A stretch of 64,000 nt of DNA, from contig JAGWIG010000007.1 of NCBI GenBank assembly GCA_028873515.1, positions 1-64,000 on the forward strand, read 5' to 3'. The notes under the pieces were generated by a model, which saw nothing but the letters and a program-made list of their open reading frames with translations, did no database searches and was not told the origin of the DNA. The position numbers and the translations under genes are program-made. Position 1 is the first letter of the stretch, and every line of letters begins with the position of its first letter. Source of the DNA: Pseudomonadota bacterium (GTDB lineage: Bacteria; Pseudomonadota; Gammaproteobacteria; Burkholderiales; REEB80). Below are positions 1-9,561 of this stretch, one piece after another.

Positions 1-48
1 CGCGTAAATCTGGTATCTTTCTTCCTGGGTAAGGTGTGTGTAGTTCAT
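1..48 (-). CDS. IS30-family transposase, N-terminal fragment cut by window edge
   Basis: Reverse complement of 48..1 reads MNYTHLTQEERYQIYA, the characteristic N-terminus of IS30-family transposases. Open to the window edge, so absent from the ORF track. Confidence 0.8.
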   Translation of the reverse strand, partial: MNYTHLTQEERYQIYA

Positions 49-160
49 GGATGCAATTTCGACTGGCTGGTCAAAAAAGCACAAATGCTACCGCATCCTG
101 CCCCCCTGATCAGCATTATTCAAAATTGCACTTCATGCTTGAATCCGTGCAGTTATTTTG
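1..160 (-). mobile_element. End of an IS30-family insertion sequence (right boundary approximate)
   Basis: Transposase start at 48 followed by about 100 bp of non-coding sequence before the pepN upstream region. The terminal inverted repeat could not be verified because the other end is outside the window. Confidence 0.55.
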
Positions 161-301
161 GTTAAAAAAACCAAAAAAAGATACTCGGCATCAATTATGA
201 CTATATATAAATTAATTTTCTAAATTCATAAGGCAAGAAAAAAATTAAACCTGCCTGGTAACAAGGAAACTCTTTGAGACCAAATCTTCACACTCAATAT
301 T

Positions 302-3034
302 TTGAATCACTATTTTCACAAATCATTTTTTACTAACCCTGCACCTTACCAAATAAAATATTACAATACTGGAGACCTCCAAGGAGAACTTACATTGAAT
401 GAAAACAAGTTGCCCAAAACATTTTACCTAAGGGATTATCAAATCCCAGACTGGCTCGTAGACTATGTCGATATCACCTTCGACCTATATGAAGACCATG
501 TAAAGGTCCATTCAGTCTTAACCATGAGACAAAACCCTGGAGGTCTGAATGGCCCAGTCATCCTGTATGGAGAAGATCTTGAGATAGCTTCATTTGCCGT
601 TTCAGGAAAGCCACTGCCAACCCTGCCTTATGAAGGAAAGCTTGTATTCGAAGCCCCGAGTGACCATTTCACCCTCTCCATCGAAACCCTGCTGAAACCC
701 CAGAACAATACCCGGCTAGAAGGGCTGTACCGCTCGGGTGAAACTTTCTGTACACAATGTGAAGCTGAAGGTTTCAGAAGAATTACCTTTTACCCCGATC
801 GTCCGGATATCATGGCTAGATTCAAAACTACAATTCGGGCAGACAAATCTCTATATCCGGTTTTGCTTTCAAATGGAAACCGAATCGCGTCAAAAGAACT
901 TCCTGACGGACGGCATGAGGTCATCTGGGAGGATCCTTTCCGCAAACCCTGCTATCTTTTTGCTTTAGTAGCTGGGAATTTATGTGCCATCAAGGACACT
1001 TTTGTCACTGCTCGCAACCGCAATATCAATCTTGAAATTTACGTTGAACAGGAAAACATTGACAAGGCAAATCATGCCATGAACTCCCTCAAGGAAGCGA
1101 TGCGATGGGATGAAAAACGTTTTGGGCTTGAATATGACCTTGATACCTACATGATTGTGGCCGTCAATGATTTTAATATGGGAGCAATGGAAAATAAGGG
1201 CCTTAACATTTTCAATTCCAAATATGTACTGGCCAGCAATGAAACGGCTACAGATCAAGATTTTGAAAATATCCAGGCGGTAATCGGTCATGAGTACTTT
1301 CATAACTGGACAGGGAATCGCGTCACCTGTCGTGATTGGTTCCAGTTATGTTTAAAAGAAGGACTTACTGTTTTTCGCGATCAGGAATTTACTTCTGATT
1401 TGAATTCACGCCCAGTCAAACGAATTCAGGATGTGAAACTTCTTCGCACCGCGCAATTTATAGAAGACGCTGGACCCATGAGTCATCCGATTCGTCCGGA
1501 GTCCTATATGGAAATCTCCAATTTCTATACCCTCACCGTATATGAAAAAGGCGCTGAAGTTGTCCGAATGCTACACAACCTGCTGGGTGAAAAAACTTTT
1601 CAGGAAGGAATGAAGTGTTATTTTCTTCGCCATGATGGTGAAGCAGTTACGACTGACGATTTCATTGCCGCCATGGAGGCAGCTTCAGGAAAAAATCTTA
1701 GCCAGTTCAAGCTTTGGTACAGCCAAGCTGGAACTCCTGAAATAACGGTCTCCGGTAAATTTGACTCAAACCTTAAAACCTATAGCCTGAATTTTAGCCA
1801 AAAAACGCCTCCCACGCCAGGGCAACCATTCAAGACTCCTTTACATATCCCGGTTAATATTGGTCTTCTCGATCCAAAAGGTAATGAATTTCACTTGTAT
1901 CTGGTAGGGGAACAACCTGTTGATGAGCCCATAAACAAGTCACGAATACTTGAGTTAACAAAAAATAGTCAAACATTTACATTTATTAATATCAATTGCG
2001 AACCTATTCCTTCGCTTCTGCGGAATTTTTCAGCTCCGGTCAAGCTTCATTTCAGCTACTCCGATGAAATGCTTGCTTTTCTTTGCGCACATGATTCGGA
2101 TCCATTCAATCGATGGGAAGCAATACAGAAACTTGCCCTCAAATCCCTAATCTCACTAGTGAGGGATTATCAGGAAAACCGGGTATTTTCCTGCCCAGAA
2201 CTTTTGATCTCAACCTTTGAGCGACTTCTTTCAGATCCGGATATTGATGACGCATTCAAGACGCAGAGCCTAACTTTGCCAAACGAGTCCTATCTTAGCG
2301 AACAGTTTGCAGTCATTGACGTAGAAGCCATTTATGCCGCGCACCATTATTTAACATGCAGCCTTGCGACATTGCTTTATCATAAATGGTTTGAAATCTA
2401 TAAGTTGCGAAATGATGATCAGTTTGAACGAAATGGTTATGCCATTGGCCGTCGATCCCTAAAAAACCTGGCTCTCCACTATCTTTCCTATTCACCCAAT
2501 GAAATCATTGAAACATTTCTCAACCAACAATTTTATGAAGCAAAATGCATGACTGATGAAATTGCCTCTCTCGTGTTACTTGAGCGGCTAGGTGGAAATA
2601 TCCGGGATAAGGCTCTTGAACATTTTCATCATCGTTGGAGGCAGCAAGCCTTGGTCATTGACAAATGGTTTACCATACAGGCTACTTCAAAACACCCTGA
2701 TACATTCAAACAGGTACAAAGACTCGTTAATCACCCCGATTTTACATTCAGCAACCCCAATCGGGTACGTGCCCTTCTTGCTACTTTTTCTCATTCCAAT
2801 TTCATACGGTTTCATCAGAAAGATGGCCAATGTTACCATTTTCTAGCCCGGAATATATGTTATATCGACACCAGAAATCCCCAGTTAGCCTCACGACTTG
2901 CGCAGGCTCTTTCTAACTGGCGCAGATTTGATTTAACTAGAGCTTCCCATATGAAAAACGCCTTACAAGCCATACTGGAGAAATCCGGGCTTTCAAAAGA
3001 TACGTTTGAAATCGTAGAAAAAAGCCTTGTTTAA
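302..3034 (+). CDS. pepN: Aminopeptidase N (M1 family)
   Basis: 910 aa, TTG start; GAMENKGLN and HEYFHNWTGNRVTCRDWFQLCLKEGLTVFRDQEF (HExxH-type zinc site) motifs. Confidence 0.95.
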   Translation: MNHYFHKSFFTNPAPYQIKYYNTGDLQGELTLNENKLPKTFYLRDYQIPDWLVDYVDITFDLYEDHVKVHSVLTMRQNPGGLNGPVILYGEDLEIASFAVSGKPLPTLPYEGKLVFEAPSDHFTLSIETLLKPQNNTRLEGLYRSGETFCTQCEAEGFRRITFYPDRPDIMARFKTTIRADKSLYPVLLSNGNRIASKELPDGRHEVIWEDPFRKPCYLFALVAGNLCAIKDTFVTARNRNINLEIYVEQENIDKANHAMNSLKEAMRWDEKRFGLEYDLDTYMIVAVNDFNMGAMENKGLNIFNSKYVLASNETATDQDFENIQAVIGHEYFHNWTGNRVTCRDWFQLCLKEGLTVFRDQEFTSDLNSRPVKRIQDVKLLRTAQFIEDAGPMSHPIRPESYMEISNFYTLTVYEKGAEVVRMLHNLLGEKTFQEGMKCYFLRHDGEAVTTDDFIAAMEAASGKNLSQFKLWYSQAGTPEITVSGKFDSNLKTYSLNFSQKTPPTPGQPFKTPLHIPVNIGLLDPKGNEFHLYLVGEQPVDEPINKSRILELTKNSQTFTFININCEPIPSLLRNFSAPVKLHFSYSDEMLAFLCAHDSDPFNRWEAIQKLALKSLISLVRDYQENRVFSCPELLISTFERLLSDPDIDDAFKTQSLTLPNESYLSEQFAVIDVEAIYAAHHYLTCSLATLLYHKWFEIYKLRNDDQFERNGYAIGRRSLKNLALHYLSYSPNEIIETFLNQQFYEAKCMTDEIASLVLLERLGGNIRDKALEHFHHRWRQQALVIDKWFTIQATSKHPDTFKQVQRLVNHPDFTFSNPNRVRALLATFSHSNFIRFHQKDGQCYHFLARNICYIDTRNPQLASRLAQALSNWRRFDLTRASHMKNALQAILEKSGLSKDTFEIVEKSLV

Positions 3035-3126
3035 ACTGAATTATTGGCTAGCAGGATTGACCGGGTTAAATTTCTGGATAATCCTGTTCCTTTCACTCCC
3101 ACATTTGGTCGACTCACAAAAAACAA

Positions 3127-4014
3127 ATGATTAATCTTGAAGAAATGGCTCATAAACTTGAGGAAAGTGGCAAATACAAAATATTGCGGGCCTATCAGCA
3201 ACCAGAGTGCTACAACCCTGATGATGGCTCTATAAAACGAAAAGGTGTTCTGATTGACACCGAAGACACGGGCACGGATTTTCGTAAAGATGCAATCATC
3301 GAACTTGGCATGGTTAAATTTGAATACAGTCCCCATGATGGACGTATTTTCCGAATCCTTGAAACTTATGACGAATACAGTGATCCAGGCTACCCTATCC
3401 CGGAGATCATCACACGGCTCACTGGTATCACTGATGCAACGGTCAAGGGAAAGAAAATTGACCTGACTCACGTAAAGGCATTTCTAAAGGATGTAAATTT
3501 CGTCATTGCGCACAATGCCGGTTTTGACCGTAAATTCTGCGAAAAATTGCACCCGGTATTCATGGACATATCATGGGGTTGTTCAATGAGCGACATAGAT
3601 TGGTCAAGCGAAGGCATTGAAAGTCGTAAGCTAGATTATATCGCCTCCAAACTTGGGTTTTTCTTTACTGGGCATCGCGCCATAAACGACTGCCTTGCTA
3701 CCCTTCACATCCTTTCGATGCAGCTACCAAAATCACAAACACCTGCCTTGCTGACTCTCCTTGAAAATGCAAGGCGACTAACTTACCGTATTTATGCACT
3801 TAATTCTCCTTACTCTGCAAAGGATATTTTAAAAGCTAGAGGATATTTATGGAATGATGGAAATGGAAATCAACCTAAGGCCTGGTATGTCGAAGTGCCT
3901 CAAGAGAGAAAAGATACAGAAATCAGATACCTTTATAAGGAAATTTACAAAAATGAACCTTGCCTCCCACAAATCCAAATCAATGCCCAGAACCGTTATT
4001 CTGATCGGATCTAA
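3127..4014 (+). CDS. DEDDh 3'-5' exonuclease, DNA polymerase III epsilon-like
   Basis: Exo I DTEDTG, Exo II FVIAHNAGFDRKF, Exo III GHRAINDCLATL; extra C-terminal domain. Confidence 0.8.
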   Translation: MINLEEMAHKLEESGKYKILRAYQQPECYNPDDGSIKRKGVLIDTEDTGTDFRKDAIIELGMVKFEYSPHDGRIFRILETYDEYSDPGYPIPEIITRLTGITDATVKGKKIDLTHVKAFLKDVNFVIAHNAGFDRKFCEKLHPVFMDISWGCSMSDIDWSSEGIESRKLDYIASKLGFFFTGHRAINDCLATLHILSMQLPKSQTPALLTLLENARRLTYRIYALNSPYSAKDILKARGYLWNDGNGNQPKAWYVEVPQERKDTEIRYLYKEIYKNEPCLPQIQINAQNRYSDRI

Positions 4015-4019
4015 ATAAT

Positions 4020-4549
4020 CCGCAGCCTGCGTATATGTTTAAGAACCTTGTGAATCAGACCCGGATCAATCCCAACTTGACCGATAGCTTCCCTTCGATC
4101 GTCACTTCGTCGGTGCAAAGCATCAAAACGAAGCAACGGCCAGCGACATCCTTGCTGAGCATGACAATATAACGATTGCCGCATTTGGAGGGGTACATGG
4201 AAAATGCATATTCAAGACCGCGTCCATCCTTCTTTTTGAAGGATGGGCATTGGTTACGCCTGGCAAAAAAAAGCTACTGAAAGCGGTTTGCAGGTGCCAC
4301 AACAACTGCTGAACCGGAACACTGCTAACCTCGTTCAGCCATGCATATTCTGGCTGCATCTTGAGCGTAGTCAACATGGCGTAAGTTTCGTGGGTAGCCT
4401 GCCCGATTCTGTTCCTTGAACCATGTACCCGTACGCTAGCGCAGCATATGGTTGTAGGCAAAACGGGTACATCCGAATGTTTTGGCAAGAATTTCCTTTT
4501 GCTGTGGTGTCGGATAAAACTGAAAACAATAAGCGCGTTTACGTTCCAT
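4020..4549 (-). pseudogene. tnpB: Decayed IS200/IS605-type tnpB (OrfB) 5' fragment
   Basis: Minus strand from 4549 reads MERKRAYCFQFYPTPQQKEILAKTFGCTRFAYNHMLR then stop at 4436-4438. TnpB-like sequence continues in shifted frames (QPEYAWLNEVSSVPVQQLLWHLQTAFSSFF, SFKKKDGRGLEYAFSMYP, VGIDPGLIH) and ends before the catalytic C-terminal half. Confidence 0.8.
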
Positions 4550-4836
4550 TTACATGGAATTGTCAAACAATGTAAGGTTGCCAGCAACAAGATGGCTATC
4601 AGGGAAGAAGGGGTGAGAATGGGGTGGCCCTCGACCGCCGGGCTATTCCCACAAGGCCTCTATGCCGGAGTTTCCGCGCAAATAGTTGAAAATCTGGTGA
4701 CATGTCTCGTCCAGGTGTTTAGTATCCTCAAAAGATATTCAGCTTGCTACTGTAATTTTAGTCCTAAAGGTAAAGGCACAGGGGTCTAATACACATATCG
4801 GAATTACTTTAAATTACCCTTCCAATCTCAATGAAT

Positions 4837-7218
4837 CTATTCCATGGCCAGTCGAAGATTTCTTAAATTTTTGGCAACAACACTTCCTCTTCTTGCACGA
4901 TGTGATAAGAAAAGATCAAAATCTCCACCCTGAACTACCTGCTCTACCAATTTGCCAGCCCGCCCTTGCCCAACCAGCCTGAGCCTTTTTTCATTCAAAA
5001 CCGTCACATCAAGAAGTTTGGCATCTGCTTCTAACTTCATAAGCATAAGACCTTTACCTCTCGGCATCACTTTAATCTCATTCAAAGCAAATACGATAAG
5101 TCGCGAATCATCAGCAAGGACTGCAATATATTCCTTTTCAAGATCTCTCACACGAACAGGTAGAAGTGGAACTTCAGCCTCACCGAGCGTCATGAAACCC
5201 TTGCCGGCCCGATTGCGACTTGAAAGATCGTCTAACGATGCAATAAAGCCAAATCCACCGCTTGCAGCAAAAAGATATCGATCTTCTGGCTTGCCGGATA
5301 ACATGTAAAGCACACGTCCACCTTGTTGAACTTCTGCCAGGGTAGCTACTGACACGCCTTCTCCCCGCCCACCAGGGATATTGGCAGTAGCAACAGAATA
5401 TGCCCTTCCATGATCATCAATGAAATAAACCTGATCAATGGAGCGTGTTTCAACATGAGCCAGATATTCATCTCCAGCTTTATAGTTTTGTACTGACAAA
5501 TCAATACCATGGCCCGTTCTCTGCCGTACCCAGCCTTTTCGGGAAAGAATGATGGTTACCGGTTCATTAACAACAGAACGGGTATATATGGCACTCTGAG
5601 CTTCTTCAATCAACGTCCGTCGCTCATCTCCGTAATGTTCAATGTCACGACGAATTTCCTTGATCATTTGCCTTCGCAGGAGACTTTCATCCCCAAGCAT
5701 GGCTTCTAAACCAGTTTTTTCATCATTAAGGCTCGTGAGCTCTTGTTCAATCCTGATTCCCTCAAGACGGGCCAGTTGGCGCAATCGAATATCCAGAATG
5801 TCATTGGCCTGAATTTCGCTTAAATCATAAGCTTCAATAAGATCAGTTTTGGGATCATCAGACATTCTTATTATGCGGATAACTTCATCAATATTCAGAA
5901 ATACAATCTTCCGGCCTTCAAGGATATGGATACGATCTTTAATTCTGTCAAGCCGGTAGTGAACCCGCCTGGTTATTGTCACAATTCTAAAATTTACCCA
6001 TTCTCCAAGTATCATTGCCAGGTTTTTTTGTATTGGTTTACCGTCTATGCCAATAACTACGAGATTCATAGAATAATTAATTTCAAGCGAGGTATGCGAA
6101 AGCAATGCCAACATGAACTCCTGAGGTTCCAGTCTGGAAGATCGGGGCTCAAATACTAGTCTGACCGCTTCTTTCTTGTCCGACTCATCACGTACGGATT
6201 CAATCAGTCCAACAAAAAGCTGCTTAAGATTTTTCTGGGACAACGACAGGTCTTTCTCTCCTTTTTTTGGCTGGGGATTTGTCAATCCCTCTATTTCCTC
6301 CATAATCAGGTTTGCTGAAACCCCATGTGGCAACTCGTAGACCACTACACGCCAGTGACCTCGGGCAAGCTCCTCGAGTTTCCAGCAAGACCGCACACGG
6401 ATGCTACCGCGACCTGTAGCGTAAATCAGTACCAGATCTTCATGGGAAGTAATAATATGGCCACCGCCTGGAAAATCCGGGCCTTTGATATATTGCATCA
6501 AGGCTGCAGTATCCAGCTTAGGTCGTTTAACAAGCTCAATAACTGCAGAGCCTACTTCACGCATATTGTGGGAAGGGGTTTCTGTCGCAAGACCGACCCC
6601 AATACCTGTCTGGCCATTTAACAAAATCATGGGCAGTCGTGCGGGTAGAAGTTTAGGTTCCTTCAAGGTACCATCATAATTCGGGATAAATTCAACCGTA
6701 CCTTGATCAATCTCTGATAGAAGAAGCTCAGACAATCCAGAGAGCTTGGCTTCGGTATACCGCATTGCAGCAGGATTATCACCATCCCTGGAGCCAAAAT
6801 TGCCTTCACCGGTAATTAGCGGGTAACGCATGCTGAAATCCTGCGCCAGACGCACCATCGCATCATAAGCAGCCTGATCTGAATGCGGGTGCCATTTCCC
6901 CAGCACCTCTCCAACTACCCTCGCAGATTTGACCGGTTTTGAGGTATGTGTAATACCGAGTTCATGCATAGCAAAGAGAATTCGTCGCTGAACATGCTTG
7001 AGTCCATCACTGACATCCGGAATAGCCCGCCCCTTTACGACACTCATTGCATATGCAAGATAGGCATGCTCAGCATATTCTCCCAACGGATGAAAATCCC
7101 TTTCAGGCATTTCACAGCCACCATTTCCATTTATCCCATCACCCTCACCACCCCCAACAACTTCGTCCGAAACGGGATTAATCGGTTGACCGAACAAATC
7201 TAGCGTCAAATCATCCAT
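4837..7218 (-). CDS. parC: DNA topoisomerase IV subunit A
   Basis: 793 aa; GRAIPDVSDGLKHVQRRILFAMHELG, DFSMRYPLITGEGNFGSRDGDNPAAMRYTEAKLS. Shorter C-terminal domain than GyrA. Confidence 0.92.
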   Translation of the reverse strand: MDDLTLDLFGQPINPVSDEVVGGGEGDGINGNGGCEMPERDFHPLGEYAEHAYLAYAMSVVKGRAIPDVSDGLKHVQRRILFAMHELGITHTSKPVKSARVVGEVLGKWHPHSDQAAYDAMVRLAQDFSMRYPLITGEGNFGSRDGDNPAAMRYTEAKLSGLSELLLSEIDQGTVEFIPNYDGTLKEPKLLPARLPMILLNGQTGIGVGLATETPSHNMREVGSAVIELVKRPKLDTAALMQYIKGPDFPGGGHIITSHEDLVLIYATGRGSIRVRSCWKLEELARGHWRVVVYELPHGVSANLIMEEIEGLTNPQPKKGEKDLSLSQKNLKQLFVGLIESVRDESDKKEAVRLVFEPRSSRLEPQEFMLALLSHTSLEINYSMNLVVIGIDGKPIQKNLAMILGEWVNFRIVTITRRVHYRLDRIKDRIHILEGRKIVFLNIDEVIRIIRMSDDPKTDLIEAYDLSEIQANDILDIRLRQLARLEGIRIEQELTSLNDEKTGLEAMLGDESLLRRQMIKEIRRDIEHYGDERRTLIEEAQSAIYTRSVVNEPVTIILSRKGWVRQRTGHGIDLSVQNYKAGDEYLAHVETRSIDQVYFIDDHGRAYSVATANIPGGRGEGVSVATLAEVQQGGRVLYMLSGKPEDRYLFAASGGFGFIASLDDLSSRNRAGKGFMTLGEAEVPLLPVRVRDLEKEYIAVLADDSRLIVFALNEIKVMPRGKGLMLMKLEADAKLLDVTVLNEKRLRLVGQGRAGKLVEQVVQGGDFDLFLSHRARRGSVVAKNLRNLRLAME

Positions 7219-7559
7219 AAAAATTTTAACTTTCCTGACTCATTTTCATATCAACCAACTGCAGAAAAAATTCTGGCCTGACCAAAACCGCATTCTATCG
7301 CATGAAAAAGACAACATTAACAGAAAAAGAAGGATTGCTCGCAAAGAATCTAACAGAGTTAATCCCCCGGTTCAACCTGGAATTCATAACAAAACCGTAA
7401 AGTTTCAAATCCTTATAATTAACTACAACAATTTGTTTATACACATAATAAAGCCAATAAAACTTTCATAAATAGTTCATATTTTTTTAAGTTTCACGTA
7501 ACGCTTCACCCCTAGAATTTGCACTGTAAATTTGTTAAACATCAAAAAGGAGTTTCACC

Positions 7560-7736
7560 ATGCAACAGCCATTTATCGACTTTCTTCCCACCCTCGCCGC
7601 TATTCTTTTAATTCTAGGCACCCTCATCCAGTTTGCAAGTTTTCGCAAAGCCACTCCAAACAATGCCCCTGCTTTTAACGAGATTCAGGATGATGCAGAA
7701 ATTAGTGCCACCTATTTCAGCATCCGTGGTTTGTAA
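7560..7736 (+). CDS. Small single-pass membrane protein (58 aa), unknown function
   Basis: MQQPFIDFLPTLAAILLILGTLIQFASFRKATPNNAPAFNEIQDDAEISATYFSIRGL; clear AAAGGAG Shine-Dalgarno just upstream; hydrophobic N-terminal half. Below the size cutoff of the ORF track. Confidence 0.65.
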   Translation: MQQPFIDFLPTLAAILLILGTLIQFASFRKATPNNAPAFNEIQDDAEISATYFSIRGL

Positions 7737-7757
7737 GCAATGAGCTACACGACAAAG

Positions 7758-7801
7758 CGCCGGACCAGGGAGATTATGGATAATACTAATCTCAACCGGC
7801 G
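7758..7801 (+). other. Two-tier stem-loop downstream of the small ORF (possible terminator or small RNA structure)
   Basis: CGCCGG-ACCAGG-GAGATTA-(TGGATAATAC)-TAATCTC-AA-CCGGCG followed by TTATTGTT. Confidence 0.5.
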
Positions 7802-7935
7802 TTATTGTTGGATAAAACAACGCAATATGCTCTCAGATTGAATCTTCTCCTTCAAGAATTTCAACGTATATGCATACGATCATCAAGTTTTCCTGCTAAC
7901 TGCCGATAGAAGATTGACCGATCGGAAAGTCTGCC

Positions 7936-9561
7936 ATGCATAATTGCTTTAAGCTTATCCGGCCAGCCATCCTGGCTTTGCTGCTTCTTGGGCTTACACA
8001 AGCCGCATATGGGCAGTTGACGCAACTCAGACTTCCCCCCTCCCGTTTGCGAGAACGTCTTATGCGGGAAGACATAATCAAAAAAAATCTTGCCAGGCTC
8101 AAAATAATGCAATTGAACGAACCTGAACGCAAGACTGCAGACTGGTTCGAGGAAAACCGTTACAACCCTCAGTTACGGTGGATTTTTTTATCTGAAATGC
8201 CCAAAGGGGCAGATCTGCATAATGACCTCATGGGTGCCGCATTCGCTGAAAACCTTTTGAAATTTGCAGCACAGAATGGAAAATGCATTAATACAGTAAA
8301 CTATTCCCTTGAAGATCCTCCTTGCCATCCAGTCACCAACCCTCCTGCAACTGAAGTCATAAATGATGATGAACTGCGAAACCTCGTCATCGATGCCTGG
8401 TCCATGCGAAATTTTCCAGCTAACAAGAACGGTTACAGGCATTACCTCTCAACATTCAGAAAATTTGAGTCCGCTATTCAAGGCCATAAAGGTGACATTC
8501 TCGCTGAAATTCTGCAACGTGCCGCCAAGCAAAATGTCCTCTATGTGGAAATCCCATTGCCTATCGCAAGCAAACTGTCGCGCGAATTAGGTGATCGCGC
8601 AGGTATTGGCGCCAGCTATAAAAGCATTTTCAAGCACATGCGTCAATCTGGGCTCGATATGGTTATTGATGCGGCACGAGTTGACCTGAATCGCATGACC
8701 CAAAATCTTAATGAAAAACTGGGATGCAATTCTACTCATTCAAAACCCGGGTGCTATGTAAAAGCACGTTTCCTGTACCAGGTTGACCGTAATCTACCTC
8801 CTAATGAAGTGTTTGCTGAAATGGCAGTTGGCTTTATGCTTGTAAAAACCGACCCCATGGTTGCTGGAGTTAACTTATCCATTCCTGAAGATGGAGGGGT
8901 AGCTATCAGGGATTACAGCAAACAAATGGACATGCTGGGCTATTTTCACAAAAAATTTCCTACAGTATATTTAAGTCTGACTGCAGGGGATCTCGTCCAG
9001 GGACTGGTTCCACCTCAAGAACTAACTTTTCATATTCGTGAGGCGATTAGTACTGCCCATGCAAGCCGAATCGAACAGGGAATCGACATTGCTTATGAAA
9101 AAAATCCTGAAAAACTTATGAATTCAATGAGACAAAAAAAAATCCTGGTACTCAGCTGTCTTGCGACAGACAATAACTTTCTTGGACTCAATAACGAAAA
9201 CGTACCCTTAACCTTTTATCTCAATGACCATGTTCCAGTTGCACTTGCAACTTGCGATGAAGGGATAAACCGCTCGGATCTGACCAGTGAATTCGAAATC
9301 GCTTCCACTAGTTTTGATATTGGCTATCCTGAGCTTAAGGAATTTGCCCGCAACAGCCTGGAATACAGCTTTCTGGGAGGAGGAAGCCTATGGGGAAACT
9401 ATGACAGGCTCATCCGTGTAACACCCTGCCTGCAGGATATCCCAGGAAAAGGGGAACCCAAGGGGAAATGTGCGGCCTATCTGGCAGACAATCTTCGTGC
9501 CAAGGAAGAATGGCAGCTTGAAGCACAATTTTCCCGATTCGAAGCCAATTATGATCATTAA
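7936..9561 (+). CDS. Secreted adenosine-deaminase-family protein, probably catalytically altered
   Basis: 541 aa with signal-peptide-like N-terminus (LIRPAILALLLLGLTQAAYGQ). ADA-fold landmarks GADLHNDLMGA, LSLTAGDLVQGLVPPQELTFHIREAI, HASRIEQGID, ALATCDEGINRSDLTSEF. Confidence 0.8.
   Translation: MHNCFKLIRPAILALLLLGLTQAAYGQLTQLRLPPSRLRERLMREDIIKKNLARLKIMQLNEPERKTADWFEENRYNPQLRWIFLSEMPKGADLHNDLMGAAFAENLLKFAAQNGKCINTVNYSLEDPPCHPVTNPPATEVINDDELRNLVIDAWSMRNFPANKNGYRHYLSTFRKFESAIQGHKGDILAEILQRAAKQNVLYVEIPLPIASKLSRELGDRAGIGASYKSIFKHMRQSGLDMVIDAARVDLNRMTQNLNEKLGCNSTHSKPGCYVKARFLYQVDRNLPPNEVFAEMAVGFMLVKTDPMVAGVNLSIPEDGGVAIRDYSKQMDMLGYFHKKFPTVYLSLTAGDLVQGLVPPQELTFHIREAISTAHASRIEQGIDIAYEKNPEKLMNSMRQKKILVLSCLATDNNFLGLNNENVPLTFYLNDHVPVALATCDEGINRSDLTSEFEIASTSFDIGYPELKEFARNSLEYSFLGGGSLWGNYDRLIRVTPCLQDIPGKGEPKGKCAAYLADNLRAKEEWQLEAQFSRFEANYDH

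Noticed and set aside
3127-4014. Inactivated exonuclease because of the unusual DTEDTG Exo I motif
   Set aside because: The catalytic Asp and Glu of Exo I are retained and Exo II/III look intact, so activity is expected.
4123-4590. 155-aa ORF as an intact gene
   Set aside because: It mixes frames of a decayed tnpB; only the segment around EYAWLNEVSSVPVQQLLWHLQTAFSSFF is in the ancestral frame.
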